Positions 25,331 through 37,955 of a stretch of 64,000 nt of DNA are shown piece by piece (the first letter of the stretch is position 1; each line of letters starts with the position of its first letter). The DNA is taken from assembly GCA_035582835.1 (NCBI GenBank), contig JAYKAV010002441.1:949252-1013251 (forward strand), written 5' to 3'. The position numbers and the translations under genes were made by a program. Source of the DNA: Phoebastria nigripes (Eukaryota; Chordata; Aves; Procellariiformes; Diomedeidae). The notes under the pieces were generated by a model. That model was not told the origin of the DNA. It worked only from the letters and a program-made list of their open reading frames with translations, and made no database searches.

Positions 25331-26419
25331 GGGCTATTCTTTAGTGGTTCAATGCTAATTTTGGTTACTTATGGGCAATTGGGTTAGGAAGTGACGCTTT
25401 AGCGCAATGCTGCAGTAACCCTTTGCTTATGACATCCTAAGATGGCAGAAACTCTGCCTCCTCTAGGGAGGAAGAGGAGTACTTAGAAGATGTAATGCCT
25501 TTTGAGACATAGCCATTTACTGGTTTGCAGCTTGGTCAACAGGACTTAATTTCAGAAAGTCATCACAAAGAATGGTGAAATAAAAACTATTCTGAAGTTC
25601 ATAAAAAAGCATTTCCTGCTAGGTGGCAAATTCCCATGTTCATGGAATGCAAGGAAAGCATTGCTAAATTCTTGTGTTCTGTAAAAAGTTTCTATAAAAA
25701 AAAGTGAAAATAAAATTTAAAAAAAAAATCCCTTTTATGAAAGAAGCAAATAACTACAAAAGTTTCATGCATCAGTTATCAAAACTTTCCAGTGAAGTTA
25801 ATTGTATCACACAAGTGATTTACTTGCTCTTCCTCTCTGTTGCTTATTTATCGTGTCTATGGAAAGGCTTGTGGATGTGTGGGCTTGTTGCGTGTGCGTG
25901 CACGCTTTTGGGCAGAAGACACAGCAACAGGCAGGCGCTGGGTTCTGGCTTAGGGTCATGAAATAAAATAATGAGAAATATTCTGAAACAAGTCACCGTT
26001 ATGTGAGGTCTTTTTCCTTATTAGCTCTTTGTAAAATTAGCTTCTTACAACTGCCAGAATGGGGGCGAATTTGCATGCATCCCACATCTAAATAGTCTTA
26101 AGTGAGGCTTCTGTGATCTAGTGTCCTAAATTTCACCTGTAAAGAACAAAAACTCAAACCAGACTTTTCAAGAGTCCCACGTCCCTTAAGAACAACTAGA
26201 GATAGCTAGGATCAAAGCTCTGTTGAATGGCTAAACAAAGCCTTAATAAAGCCCACTAAGTAGTGAATCCTCTTCTGGAGTTTTACATACCTGATGCTTA
26301 TGAAATCTGATTGGGTTTGATTTGTGCTAAGCGGCAATGGTCATAATCTGAAAGAGGGGAGATTCTGATTTGAAAAGAAGAAACCACCACAATGTGGTCA
26401 GCCTGGCAGAGGAGCAGGG
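25331..26419. other. Non-coding stretch
   Basis: Unique AT-rich sequence. I see nothing further that I can support. Confidence 0.5.
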
Positions 26420-26590
26420 GCCCAGGGAGGCTGTGAGATCTCTGTCCTGGGAGGTTTTCAAGACATGACTGGATGTTGCCTGATCCTGAGGTCTCAGTCT
26501 GAATTCAGTGCTGACAGAGGTGTGAGCTGGAGGTTGGGCTAGAGACTTCCCCTTGTCTCTTCCAACTGCAATGACTCTCTGAGTCCATAG
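26420..26590 (+). mobile_element. Old CR1 3' fragment
   Basis: GGGAGGTTTTCAAGACATGA, CTGGATGTTGCCTGAT, GGTTGGGCTAGAGAC and TCTTCCAACTGCAATGACT follow, in order, the CR1 3' terminal segment (…TTCAA…CTGGA…TTGGACTAGATGATC…CTTCCAACC). It is diverged and lacks clear tail repeats. Confidence 0.7.
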
Positions 26591-29500
26591 GAGTGGAGTC
26601 ACAGGAAGATCTGAAACCCAGTATGTATTTTTGAAAAGTACACAAATCACTACGAAGTACTTGTGAAAAATGTGTGGGAATTCAGTAGGCTAGTATTTTT
26701 CATCATGACTGATAATTTGCAAAAAAAGGTCTTGATAATTTTTTGTGTGTATTCCCTCTGCCCCCATCGATATTGTTCCATTTAAAATTTTCCAGGTATG
26801 AGGTCACCACTGCTGCCTGAACCAAGTGTATGCACCATGCTACGCTAAAGGCAAATGATGAAGGAAAAAAGCATAGATAAGCATTCTATCTCAAAAACAT
26901 TTTCCAGACCATTCAAATAACAAACACATTGCGTAGGGGAGGAATGGACAAGTTTGCAAACTATTTGCTAAACAAAGCAGAGGCTAAATTCTTTATGAAT
27001 AGGATTAATAATTGAATAGTCAGTCAGCTTTAGTTTTAATTTCCTTTCTCCCTGCTGCATTACTGTGCTTACTAAATAATTTCAGAATCAGGTTTGCAGG
27101 TGACCAACTTTTTCCACCCTTGACAAACCTCTAAACATCAGAGGAGGGACAGGCACATCTCTTTGGAGGCCAGGTTCACCACCTATCTTTGGAAAAGCAA
27201 CATTCCCTAGTTTGCTGCTGTGGGAGACATAGTTGGTGTTCCTGTAGTGAACAGCAACAGTGTGAAATAGCTTTGACAGCCCAGGAGGGAGTAAGACCGA
27301 GTGTAGCATAGTTGAACAAGGAAAGGGGGAAAAACAGGTGAAGGGAAGGTAAAAATGAAGTGGTATTTGCTAACAAAAAATTCCTCTAGTTTCTGAAATA
27401 ATCCAAACACAAGAATGACCAAGGTTTCTTGATGGGAAAATAGAGTGGGAAGAGAACATAAAAAAAGGCAGCAAGATTAAGAGCAAAGAGATGGTTGCTA
27501 CGTGTTTGGATGTAAAAATAAAATAAAATTTAAAAAAAAGCTCCTGGAAACTTTCTTTCTGAAAGGTGGACTTTTTGCCAAACAAAAAGGAACTCTAATG
27601 TCTGCAGCACACTGTTTGACTTGGAAACTCTCAGTTTCACAACACAAATGAGCCTTGTGGCACTTACAATAAATGGATATTGTTACGTGAAATGAACATG
27701 TATCTGCACATGAATTTTCAGGGAGAAAATATCTCAATTGTTGCACATAACACAAAGCAGTATTTGCCAGTGGCTGGGAATTGGAGGATTGGGGGCAGGC
27801 AGGGGAACGCTGTTGTTGCTGCCCATGCAATTGGTGACATAGACATTTTGCTTGGACACAATATGCTAGAAATAGGCCGAAGGGAGCTGGAAGCATTTAA
27901 GTAACAGGGAAACGTGTCTGTTCTTGTCCATTTCGTTCATTCTGTTCCATTCCCTCTAAAGCAAGACATTTTTTAGCCTGTTAATCTGACTGAATACTTG
28001 ACTCCTGTCCCCAGCCATTCTGATTTAGTCATTCTAAGCCAGTCAATCTAAGTTATTCCCCTGTCTTAAATCCTCAGTCATTCACTGTTTTTCTTCTCTT
28101 GCATTATGGTACCAAAAAAACCAAACAAACCTGTTTTTATTGTCCTTGATTCCAGGATTTCTGGATATTCCCCTCACAGATTTTTGTTCCTATCTCTTTT
28201 CTGTTCCTCTCCAAACAGCCAGTAGCGGCAGGACTACTCAGTGTCCCCAGACGGCAAAATCTTTCAACCCCCAAACTTTATTGAGACGATTGCCTGCCCC
28301 AGACTTGGTAGCTGAATTTAAAATAGAGTTTGGTCTTCAGTACAATAAAATGCTTCCTTCATGTCGAGTCAAGGGGAAAGGGGGGTCTTTTGCTGGGCCT
28401 TGTTTCTTTTCTTTTCTCCCAGTCTCTGCTCTTTAGCAAGTGACATGAATTTAGCATCTGAATTGTTTTAATACTACGTAATTGTTTTGCAGTTTGTCAA
28501 TACCTTTTACAGATTGCATACTGTCATTCTGCACATCCTCAGCCAGCTAGAAGGAGCCTTTTACTGCTTTAGCTCTCTGCATTTCATCCATTCTGCAGAT
28601 AAAATCCTACTGAGTTCTTATATCTGGTTTTTTCCTGCAATGACAGAAGAATTTTAAGGATATAGGCTTTGAGCTGGAGTCTAAATTATGGCTCAGATTT
28701 GCTTAGTAGAAAAGGAATTCCTGTGGAGAGCACGGAGGAATTGATAGGAGCACCCCAAATCTCTGGTATGCTTCCTCTGCTCCTTCCACAAACCAGGATC
28801 CTGCCACAGGAGTCACCAAGCCCCCACAGACCTCACCGAAGAAGCATTCAGGAGACAACTGGATGACTCTCTAGCATGGCACATTTCTTCAGCTTGAGCA
28901 GGAATTGGTGGTATTTTCCAAAATGCCACCCTTTTGGTGTCACCGTAGGTTGGCATGATTCATAGCATTGATGTTCCTCCTTACAGTGATGACTTCTGAA
29001 CCGCTCTGTCCAAGAAGCTGGGTTCAGATTTGCTGGAGATGAATGGGGAAGTCCTATCAAGGGAGTCTGCAGGGCTCTAATTACGTGAGAGTCTCACCTT
29101 ACAGCAGAGAAAGACCGTCAGTCCCCATAATGAGGAGGAACTGACCGGAGAGGTTGCTGGCCGCTCAGTAGGATCAGCAAAGAGAAGATATGGCTGTACC
29201 ATAGATTTGCAGGATTTGGGCAAAGGGTCAGGTGTAGGTTATGTGTGGTTACTTCTTGTATCATCCCAACAAAATTCTCCAGGGCTGATTTGTTAGTGCC
29301 TTGGTATACTATTCACAGAGAAGGAGGTAAGAGGAGGTCTTCAACACATGGACAAGGTCCCTGTCCCCTGGAGAATCCTTCTCAGACACTGTTTCTCAGA
29401 GGTATTTCTTCCCGCTCCCTGCAGATGTTTTGCATATTTGCCATTATCTCATGTATGTAAAAAGGAACTTGTTTGGGCTTTTTTTTTGTTTTTGGTTTGG

Positions 29501-29839
29501 TTTTTTTTTTGTTTGTTTGTTTTTTAATAATAATTCTAATTGCTGAATTTTCATTAGGCTCCTGAAAGTGACCATGTTCTTTACTGGATGTCCAGGGCAG
29601 CGTTGGTAGGTGCCAAGTCCCAGATGTGACTCCACTTTGCCTCCAAAAGCCGAATGGCCTCACTGGGCTCCTGCCTCTGGGCTGGCTGCCCACACACATT
29701 CAATTTGTAGGAATTTGTGACTTATTTTCTGAAACGATACATTTAGGGAAGGTGGTGTTTCACAGAGGACGGGCTTCAAGACGCCAAAGGTGCTTTTGAA
29801 AATGTTTTCCGCAGTTTGTGCTGTACTTTGCACGTGTGC
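26591..29839. other. Non-coding stretch
   Basis: Unique sequence with a T/TTTG-rich tract at 29479-29526. Overlapping minus-strand frames at 27088-27896 show no domain. Confidence 0.5.
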
Positions 29840-30025
29840 GTTGGGATCCAGCTACAATGCCCCACCGCTTCTGGCCGACCTGCGTCCAGGCCGGGACGCC
29901 GCCAGACTCCTCACCTGGCCTGTCATGGCGTTCGGCAGATGTGCTCTCCGGAGAGGCGGCGGTGACAGCTGCGGGGGGCTGGCTGGTCGGCTGCCTGGTG
30001 AGTTCGCCCTTTTTCTATCCCCCAG

Positions 30026-30031
30026 GTAAGC
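30026..30031 (+). other. Candidate 5' splice donor
   Basis: CCCCCAG|GTAAGC matches the vertebrate donor consensus well and lies in the CpG island. Confidence 0.4.
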
Positions 30032-30464
30032 GCAGAGCGGCGGGAAGCTGCCCTTCACCTCCGCCTCTGCCCTCCCCTCACACCCAGAGGTTTCTGGCTT
30101 TTCGCCGGCGCTGGTGCCCGTGGGGGGTGGTGGTGGTGGGGGAGCTCTGGGGGAGGAGGCCGGCGGTTGCCCTGGGCCGGCCACGGCCGCTTCCAGCCGC
30201 TTCCAACCGCTTCACGGCCCAGGCGAGCACGGCCCAGCCCCTCAGCCACGGGTGCGGCTACCAAAATGCGTGGAAGAAAGGGCAAAACCGTTGGACGAGC
30301 AGAGGAGCGAGGGAAAAAGAGCGAGGGACAGGAGGGGGAAGGGTGAGGAGGGGCAGGCGGCGCCGAGCCGCGCCCGGGGCTGAGCGGCTCTGCCCTGCCG
30401 CCTGCGGAGAGCCCGCGCCGGGGCAGGGGAGCGCGTGAGGGGGAAGGAGTGTCCGGAGAAGGCA

Positions 30465-30470
30465 GTAAGT
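30465..30470 (+). other. Candidate 5' splice donor
   Basis: GAAGGCA|GTAAGT carries the full intron-side consensus and lies near the right edge of the CpG island. Confidence 0.4.
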
Positions 30471-30560
30471 GCTGAGCGTAGCCCGTCCCCTGCAGTGCTC
30501 TGGGTGTAGGGGGGCCTGGAGGCAGCGGGGGAAGCTGGGCCTTGGGGAGGCCCCGTGGGG

Positions 30561-32857
30561 AAAGGTGCTGGTTTGGGGTTTGTTTCTCACTACCCGAATC
30601 GATTTTAACCGGCATTAAATGACATTGATTCTCAGCAAGTGGAGTGTGACTTGCCTGCAGCAGCAACTGGCGAGCAATCTCCCTGCCTTTATCTGGACCC
30701 ACAGGCTTTCTCATCCTGCTTTTCCCTGTCGCTGAGGAGTGACTGGCGGGGCGGGATGGGAGTTTGACTTTTCGCCAGGGTGGACCCTGCACAGTCTTAA
30801 ATGTGCTCTCATGCGTTGGTAGAGCCTAGTTTGTAGAAGATGTCCTGTGAGACCTTCTGCACTGTTACCTGTGATTTAGAAGAACTGAAATTGGTGGCCC
30901 AGCTAAGTCCCTTCACTCCTGTCTTCCCGGTGCCTTGGACGTGACAACGTTTGAATACCTCGCATTGGGAGACAGTCCCTTCTTGGTATATTACCTGCCT
31001 GTTAGCTGTTTTTCTAGTTCAGCCTGGCACCACTGAGATTCAAGAGAGGGAGTATGAAGATAGGGTCAGAATTCAGCTCTGATTTTCCACGAGGAGGAGC
31101 GAGGAAATAACAGAGCAAACCCTACAGCTGACTCTGCAGAGAGGGGCTGACAGCAATAGTATATCTGACAGAAAAGGTGTTGTAACCTCATTAGGCAGCT
31201 GGATTTTATATAGTCTATAAATTAAAGCATTTCCAGTAAGTGATGCTAGATACTTTGTAAATACTTCATCAATTAAAGGCACCTTTTGACGTCTGTAAGC
31301 CCAAATATTATACTTCACATCATTAAAATCCTCATTTATGACCTTTGCAACAGATAAGTCAAAGTATCTTCATTCAACTGACGGATTTTATCGTTGTATC
31401 ATTATATGTAAAATTACCGTGGGAAGATGTTTGCTCCGAGTTGTTCAAAGATGTGCACAGTTACAAGACCAAGAGCTTCCAGCAGCTTGGACAAGAAGCA
31501 ACTCTTGTGTGTCCTTTATTTTCAGGAAGTGAGTGTGTGCACAGGACAGGGTTTCATATGCAGAGCTGTCACACAGCTGGAAGAGANGAGGAATGAAATC
31601 ACGTTTCAATATTGTATGTGTTTGCATCAGAGTGCTTACAAAGAACAGGTCTGGATCGCTTAAGCTATCCAAAAGGCAACTCAGCTCTGTTACTGACATA
31701 ATAAAGGCTCAGTGGCTGTGAGAAAAAAGATAATTATGTGGCTCAAGTCTAAACAAAGTGGCAGCAGAGCAGTACTTCCAATGAAGTCATGAAAAATAAA
31801 AGGGCGAGAGGGAAATCTTTCTTGTTAGGAGCAAAGGAGGGTCAAGGTAGTTTTGAGACTGTCAGGTGTAGCAGTGACTTTAAGCAAAATAAGGCCGCAG
31901 TATAACTACTTTGCACTGTACAGAAGCTTGTAGTTTTTATTTTACATCTTAAGAGTACATGTTATGAGAGGTATTTGCATTTAACGATGCTCCAATTTGT
32001 CATTCAAAGCTGACTTAAGTCAAGCTACCATGAATCTACTTTACAACAGGTTCCTTTTATGTACAATTCATGGACATGGGTAGTGTTAAAGGCACCATCA
32101 GGTGTCACAAAAATTAAGTACCTCCTGTAGCAATGCATCTCTGAATGCTATTTTTATTTGTAGTGCTTTCTATTCAGCACACACAGGTTAAAAACGGCAC
32201 TGCAAGTGCATGTTATTTTGTTGCAGGAGCTCATGAATTTGTGTTGTATTATCATCTTGCAGAATCTGGAGAAAGTAAAGTTTATTCAAATATCACACTT
32301 CTGCACTCTGCTTTCTTTAAAACATCAGCCTGGGGTTTGAGCAGCTTCAGTGTCAAGGAGAACAGGGTTCATCCTTGCCGTGCTAAACATGTTACCGTGT
32401 GTTGCTCACACATCTTGAAGTGAGGTGTCCGACCTCCTCCACATATCATACTATGGTGTGCTGGAGGACTTTTGCAGGGGTTTCCCCATCTTCATGTAAA
32501 GTGCTCTTCTGACACCTCGGACAGCCATTTTAAGGGGAACAAGAAAACACTGTTTTCTTTCCCATGTGTCTTCTGCTTAAACAGTTCTTGCCCCTTCTGT
32601 CAGGCTCTGTCCTCTTTTTAATGTTTCCACATCTGGTTTTAGAATAGCACGTACTTTTTTCTGAGCCAGCCCTTTTAAAAAATATTGCTTGCCTAAACTC
32701 CCTGGGCAGTGACCTGAGCAGCTGAGTTTGTATTTGTTATCTACTGAATGATGAACGTAACACAGAGATTGTTACAGCTAACAAGGAGCAGCACCACTAT
32801 AGGATTCTTCTTCAAATCCGGAGCTGGTTATGAACTGGCATTGTTCCATAGACTTAA
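30561..32857. other. Non-coding stretch
   Basis: GC falls back to the window norm. Apart from the GC box at 30746-30756 I see no repeat or exon. Confidence 0.5.
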
Positions 32858-32972
32858 TAGATTCGTAGATTTTAGGGCCAGAAAGAGCCATTATTGTGAT
32901 CGGCATGTCTGGCTTCCCATGTAAAATAAACCTCAGAATTTCACCAAGTGATGCCTGTGTGAAGTCTGATGA
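32858..32972 (-). mobile_element. Ancient CR1 3' tail
   Basis: ATTCGTAGATTTTAGGGCCA, GAAAGAGCCATTATTGTGAT, GTCTGGCTTCC and TTTCACCAAGTGATGCCTG follow the reverse complement of the old CR1 tail common in turtles and crocodilians (ATTCATAGATTTTAAGGCCAG...GTGATC...TTCACCCAGTGATTCCTG). It is strongly diverged, and the tail unit is ATTCATAG-like rather than avian ATTCTATG. Confidence 0.65.
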
Positions 32973-35900
32973 CATTTACTGGAACTGGATGGAGCATGTG
33001 TTAAAGAAAAATACCTGCTCTTGTTTTTTAAAAGATCGGGCAATGGGATGTTCTCCATGGTCATTCCACCTAGCTCGCTGTTCTCATGGTTAATACGCTT
33101 CTCTATTAAAAAATGTCTGTGATATGCAATTTAAATTTTCCTCACTTGAAGTGACTGTTTCCCATGTGCTTTTGTCAGCCAGATAAGTGTCCGAAGTTTT
33201 CTTATGGAGGCAGCAGGGCCAGAGTCTAGTCACTTCTGGCCTTGTACACATTTCATACCAGCTGAAGAAGCTGACCTATTCTGTTGCATCTTAAAAAATG
33301 CTAAATTACATATACAGAGAGAAGTAAAACTTACGCCTGTTAAGAAGACAAGCCCCAAAACACACACAATTAACTTTGTAGGTGGAAATGAGACGCTGAT
33401 GTGTATTGCTTGTGTAGACTGATTTCATAAGAGTGAATTTTTCTGAGCGCCTCATGTGCTTCACATTTAGCTTGACAGTTTATGTACCTTTGTACTCATC
33501 CGTGGCAGAGATACATGTCAGTGAAGTAACACAGTTCTTCACTAGCTGGTTTGACTGACAAGTCAAGCTCCAGTTAGTTTAATTTCAAACTGTCTTCATT
33601 CTGAAAGGGCAATATTACACAAATGGCCTTTGAAATATGTGCTGTCTATTTCTGGCTTGTAAATGTCTATGAAAAACATCTTGAAGAAGTTGGATTCAGG
33701 ACTGGAGCCTGGGGCAGGCAGTTAAAAGAGACCGCTAAAGGGGACAAGGCTTGTGGCAGAGGGGAGATTTGTTTGCCGGTGTAACTTTGGAAGGGACAGA
33801 TTTACTTGCTGGAGGAAAAGGGAGCCTTGGGGACTGGATGGCTTGATAAAAACTAGAGGAGAGTGAATTCAGCAAGAAACTTGGGGGTTTCCTCAGGCAG
33901 CTGACTGGTGGCTCCCGAGGGCTCCCAAGGCAGAAGTAGCTCTGTGTAAGAAGCTAGAGGGTGTCAAATCCCAGAAAGGAAAAGAATGGAGGATGGGAGG
34001 CTTGAAATGAAGAAGAGCCTGGAGGTGGAGGAGTACAGAAGATGTGGCTGGAGTTATGTTAGCTTTTCATTTACTGTTGTGTTTAAACAAACTTGAAAAT
34101 GGATTTTGTTTCCAGCCTCAGGCAGGGATACTGCTGTTGCATTTGTGAAGGTTGCCTTTAGCTGCAACCCAAAGATTCTGGTTAAATTAGCATATCCTCT
34201 TGATAATGAAAGCTACTTAACTTTTCATTATCATGTGGATTTTTTGTTTTTATTTTGTTTTGAATTTGTCAGGAAGTCAAAGGTCATGGGAAAATTCTGC
34301 TCCAGTTGCACGTGGGTAAATCAGGAGTAAAGTGAGTGATTCAAACTGAGTTAGTGAGGGCTTAGCAAACACAAAACCAAAGCCATAATCAGCTTTTTAA
34401 AATAATACAAATTGAGGAAACAGTGGAGAAATTATGTCGGACAATGGACTCATGGGAAACTTTCAGTGTTCTAGGGGTCATGCTACAACTTCACCGTCTT
34501 TCTGAAGTCATTGTCTTATTATAGGTGCTAAAGAATGCCTGACGAATTTTGTGAATATCAGTGACAACTGTGAAGGGCAGAAATGGGTCACAGAGGTAGG
34601 ACTGGGGGCATATCCGAACTTAAGACTCCTTAACTTTTCAAACTTGGAAATGTTCTTTTTTCTTACGGGTTGTGTATGTGTGTAATCGACTGAACAGTGT
34701 GAAGCTGGGTTGGTGCTCTGTGTGTCACCCAGTCACTGAAAAATATTTCCTGCAATAAACTTCAGTATTTCAGTGGATAAACTAAAAATGAGTTTGTATG
34801 GTCTTACTGATGTTGATGCAAACAGAAATGTGAACTGGCAGAAGATCAGGCAATGCACACATCTCTTGTGGAAGTGAGGACAGGAGAATTGCATGGGTTG
34901 GTGTGCGGGTTGGTGTACAGAATGGGAGGAAGAAGAATATTTTACATGCTGTAAAAAGTTAGATCACAGAAAAACAAGATCATTTTAGGTTGTCAAATTA
35001 CTGCTACATGCAGGGACTCTCAGCATCTGTTTAGTGTGCATGTGTTTGTATGGCAGCTCGTGACTGTGTAGGGCATTAGTTTCTTGTGCATTTATTTACT
35101 TTGAGAATTATCTCCATTGTTAAGACAGGAAGAGGTCTTTTGGGCCAGACAAACGGCTTCTGTTTGTTCTGTGACACTCCACTTGAGTCTAGGTGGGATG
35201 GGAAATTTTTAATGGACCTCCTATGTAAGAATGACACAGAAATAACCTAAGGGCAGAAATTGTAGTGATGATAGTAACATACATCTACTGGGATGTTCCA
35301 GAGACTGTTCAGCAGGAATGAGAGTGATATGGGGGATGTAATCCTTCTCAGGTACAGAGAAGGATTCTTTAGATCTGGGATATGAACTCAACACCCTGTT
35401 TTTCTTCATCTGGGAGCACATTCTCTCGCTCCCAGTTACTGAGCAGCATCCTTTTGTTATCAGATGAATTTTACAAGCTGCACTCATACAAGTAAGTGAA
35501 AGATGTTGGGACTTGTCACCATCCAAATTTTGTAGTTTTTCTTGGAAGGCAAACAACCCCCCTGTCATTAACGGAAACAGCATCCAATNATCTGTACTGA
35601 GAAACCTCCCTTTTGCTAAGAGGTCAAACAATGAAAAGTTGGAAAACGTCAGAATTGCAGTGACTTGTGCCATGTTAATTTGCTTGTCCAATGCATGTTA
35701 TATTAAGATATTGCCATATCACTACATCGTAATGATAGTCCTGTTTTTTTTTTTTTTTTTAAATTTCTCAAAGGAGATAGGTGATACCAGTTCAACTAGT
35801 CCAACTGCGGTTTAAGGCAATTCCTTGAGTATATTGTTTATGTAAACTCTGGTTCTTTGTTCATCCAGCAATGGGGCTATGCCTCTCTGGTGGTATGGAA

Positions 35901-37376
35901 GGGGACTTCTCTGTACCAGAAGTCGTGACCGTGGAAGCCTGCAACACTGAGTCTCTTGCTAACTGAGTCTCAGTTAGATATGTTTAATACATGACGTTTC
36001 ATACTTGCTTGCTCCTAATGAAGATGTTTTCTCTTAAAGCAGACTCAGCAAATACAATGTTAGTTATGGTTCTGCTCCTTTAGATGAAGAATAACCATAA
36101 CCTGAGGAGGGGAAACAAGAAGGAAGGAGAGGAAGTTTTATGCAGCATGTGTTAAATTCAAGCCTGTAGTGAATAATACTGTGTAATTCTTAGCACACAT
36201 TTAAATGAATCTGTGGTGGAAATCTGAGTTTTGTATGGCTATTGAATCTGTTGTAATTATATGGGATGTTAAATTCAAACAAAAAGAATAAGCATAAACT
36301 GACAAAAGAACCTCAGTTTTGATCAGCTTTGCTTTGGATTAACAAAACACACTCTATTTTCACCAATGATAAAGTGTACTTCCGATTAAGTCAGTTAGGG
36401 CTATTAAGACAGATCGCTCTGTGAGAAAAAACATTCATCAGGAACTGAAGAACTAATGGACTACTTTCTGAAAGTTCATAATGTCAATAGAGAGGGTCTT
36501 TGTGTGACAAAAAGAGGAGTTCAAGCTAGCAATTGCCATGGTATTTCTGAGCCCAAAAATTGTTTCTCAGGTTTTAATTCCACAGGCAACATGAGTCCAT
36601 TTGCACAGCATGCCGCTCAACAATTGAAAGATACCTTTAAAAATTTCTAACAGCTGTTTCACAGCAGTGTGGTGGTCACTGGCTGACATGAGGTGTGTGA
36701 CAGGGGGACAAGGTGCTGAGAACAGGCAGTGCCAGCACTCACCGGCCGTACATAAAAAGCTCAAGAGACTTCATATGTCAAGCTCATCTTTCCTCTCCAA
36801 TTGCTTGAAAGGGTTGCAAGTCTTTAAATTGCCTGAATTTCTTGTGGTAGGTCATACCAATTTCTACCGTGCATTTGGGCAGTTCTGATGATTATTTACT
36901 TTGTAGAGGTTTTCTGGTTATTTACTTTTTAAGCGCTGCAACTCTTAGCCTACTCTTGTACCTTTAAGGCTAATTTCAACTTGGTCTCTTTCCTGTTCTT
37001 TTCAAAGTTGTTTTTTCAGTTCTTATGACTCCAGATTTTTTTTGCCTCATGGCAGGACAGGCCTAATTTTCTGTACATTCCTGACTATTCCTGTCCTTTT
37101 TATTTCACAGACTTTGGGTACCTATAGCTTCTCTGGAGCCTGTTTAAAAAAATAGTAATTTCATTAGCAAGTGGAGCAAAGTATCCAAAAGCATGGGATT
37201 TGAAACACAGCTGGCTCAAAAGTGGTGATTCTGTTTTCATGAAAACCTTTTGAGGACTTGAAATCTATTTAATAGTGGAACAAATCCACAATCTTTCCAA
37301 GGCTGTAGTGTCCATTTTTGGATTGAAAACGTTGGGTTTAGAAATGTGCTTATGCGTCCTAGACAGTCTATGCAGG
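32973..37376. other. Non-coding stretch
   Basis: Unique sequence with a T18 tract near 35745-35762. The 156-codon minus-strand frame at 35221-35691 shows no recognisable domain. Confidence 0.5.
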
Positions 37377-37955
37377 TTTACTGGTTTTTGCTGGGATAGA
37401 ATCAATTTCCTTCACAGTAGCTCATATCGGGCTATGTTTTGGATTTGTGACCAACACAGTCTTGATAACACAGCAATGTTTTCACTATTGCTGAGCAGTG
37501 CTTACACAGAGTCGAGGCCTTTTCTGCTTCTCACCCCACCCCACCAGCGAGGAGGCTGGGGGTGCACAAGAAGCTGNGATGGGACACAGCTGGGACAGCT
37601 GACCCCAGCTGACCAAAGGGATATTCCACAGCATATGATGTGCTCAGCAATAAAAGCTGGGGGAGGAAGGAGGAAGGGGGGATGTTCAGAGTGATGGCAT
37701 TTGTCTTCCCAAGTAACTGTTACACGTGATGGAGCCCTGCTTTCCTGGAAATGCCCGCTGATGGGAATTAGTGCAGGAATTCCTTATTTTGCTTTGCTTG
37801 TGTGTGCAGCCTTTGCTTTACCTATTAAAAAGGTCTTTATCTCAAACCATGAGTTTTCCCACTTTTGCCCTTCTGATTCTCTCCCTCATCCCGCTGCAGG
37901 GTAGTGAGCGAGATGCTGTGTGGGGCCTAGCTGCTATGGGGGTTAATCCACAAGA
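37377..37955 (+). mobile_element. Solo LTR copy E
   Basis: Starts TTTACTGGTTTTTGCTGGG (a mutated TG end) and ends TTAATCCACAAGA. An exact 5-bp duplication GCAGG (37372-37376 and 37956-37960) fixes both ends. It has the alpha 5' module shared with copy A and 3' module II shared with B and F, so it is a different module combination. The CRE is lost. AATAAAAG TATA-like and ATTAAA motifs remain. Terminal mutations suggest it is older than B and F. Confidence 0.92.

Larger units (their letters stand above)
29840..30560 (+). promoter_or_regulatory. CpG island, probable promoter and first exon
   Basis: The only GC- and CpG-rich non-repeat block in the window, with dense CG around 30360-30440 (GGCGCCGAGCCGCGCCC). 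A GC box GGCGGGGCGGG lies further right at 30746-30756. Two good plus-strand 5' splice donors occur in or at the end of it: CAG|GTAAGC at 30026 and GGCA|GTAAGT at 30465. This fits alternative non-coding first exons. Long open frames on both strands here are expected from GC-rich DNA and are not called. Strand is inferred from the donors. A bidirectional promoter cannot be excluded. Confidence 0.6.

Noticed and set aside
29818..30438. 206-codon plus-strand frame in the CpG island
   Set aside because: Composition is GC-driven, with R, P, G and A runs and no domain. The opposite strand is also open.
30055..30792. 245-codon minus-strand frame in the CpG island
   Set aside because: Long frames are expected in GC-rich DNA. 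The product is Pro/Arg-rich low complexity with no recognisable domain.
35221..35691. 156-codon minus-strand frame
   Set aside because: No domain recognised and it contains an ambiguous base. Nothing in the context supports a gene.
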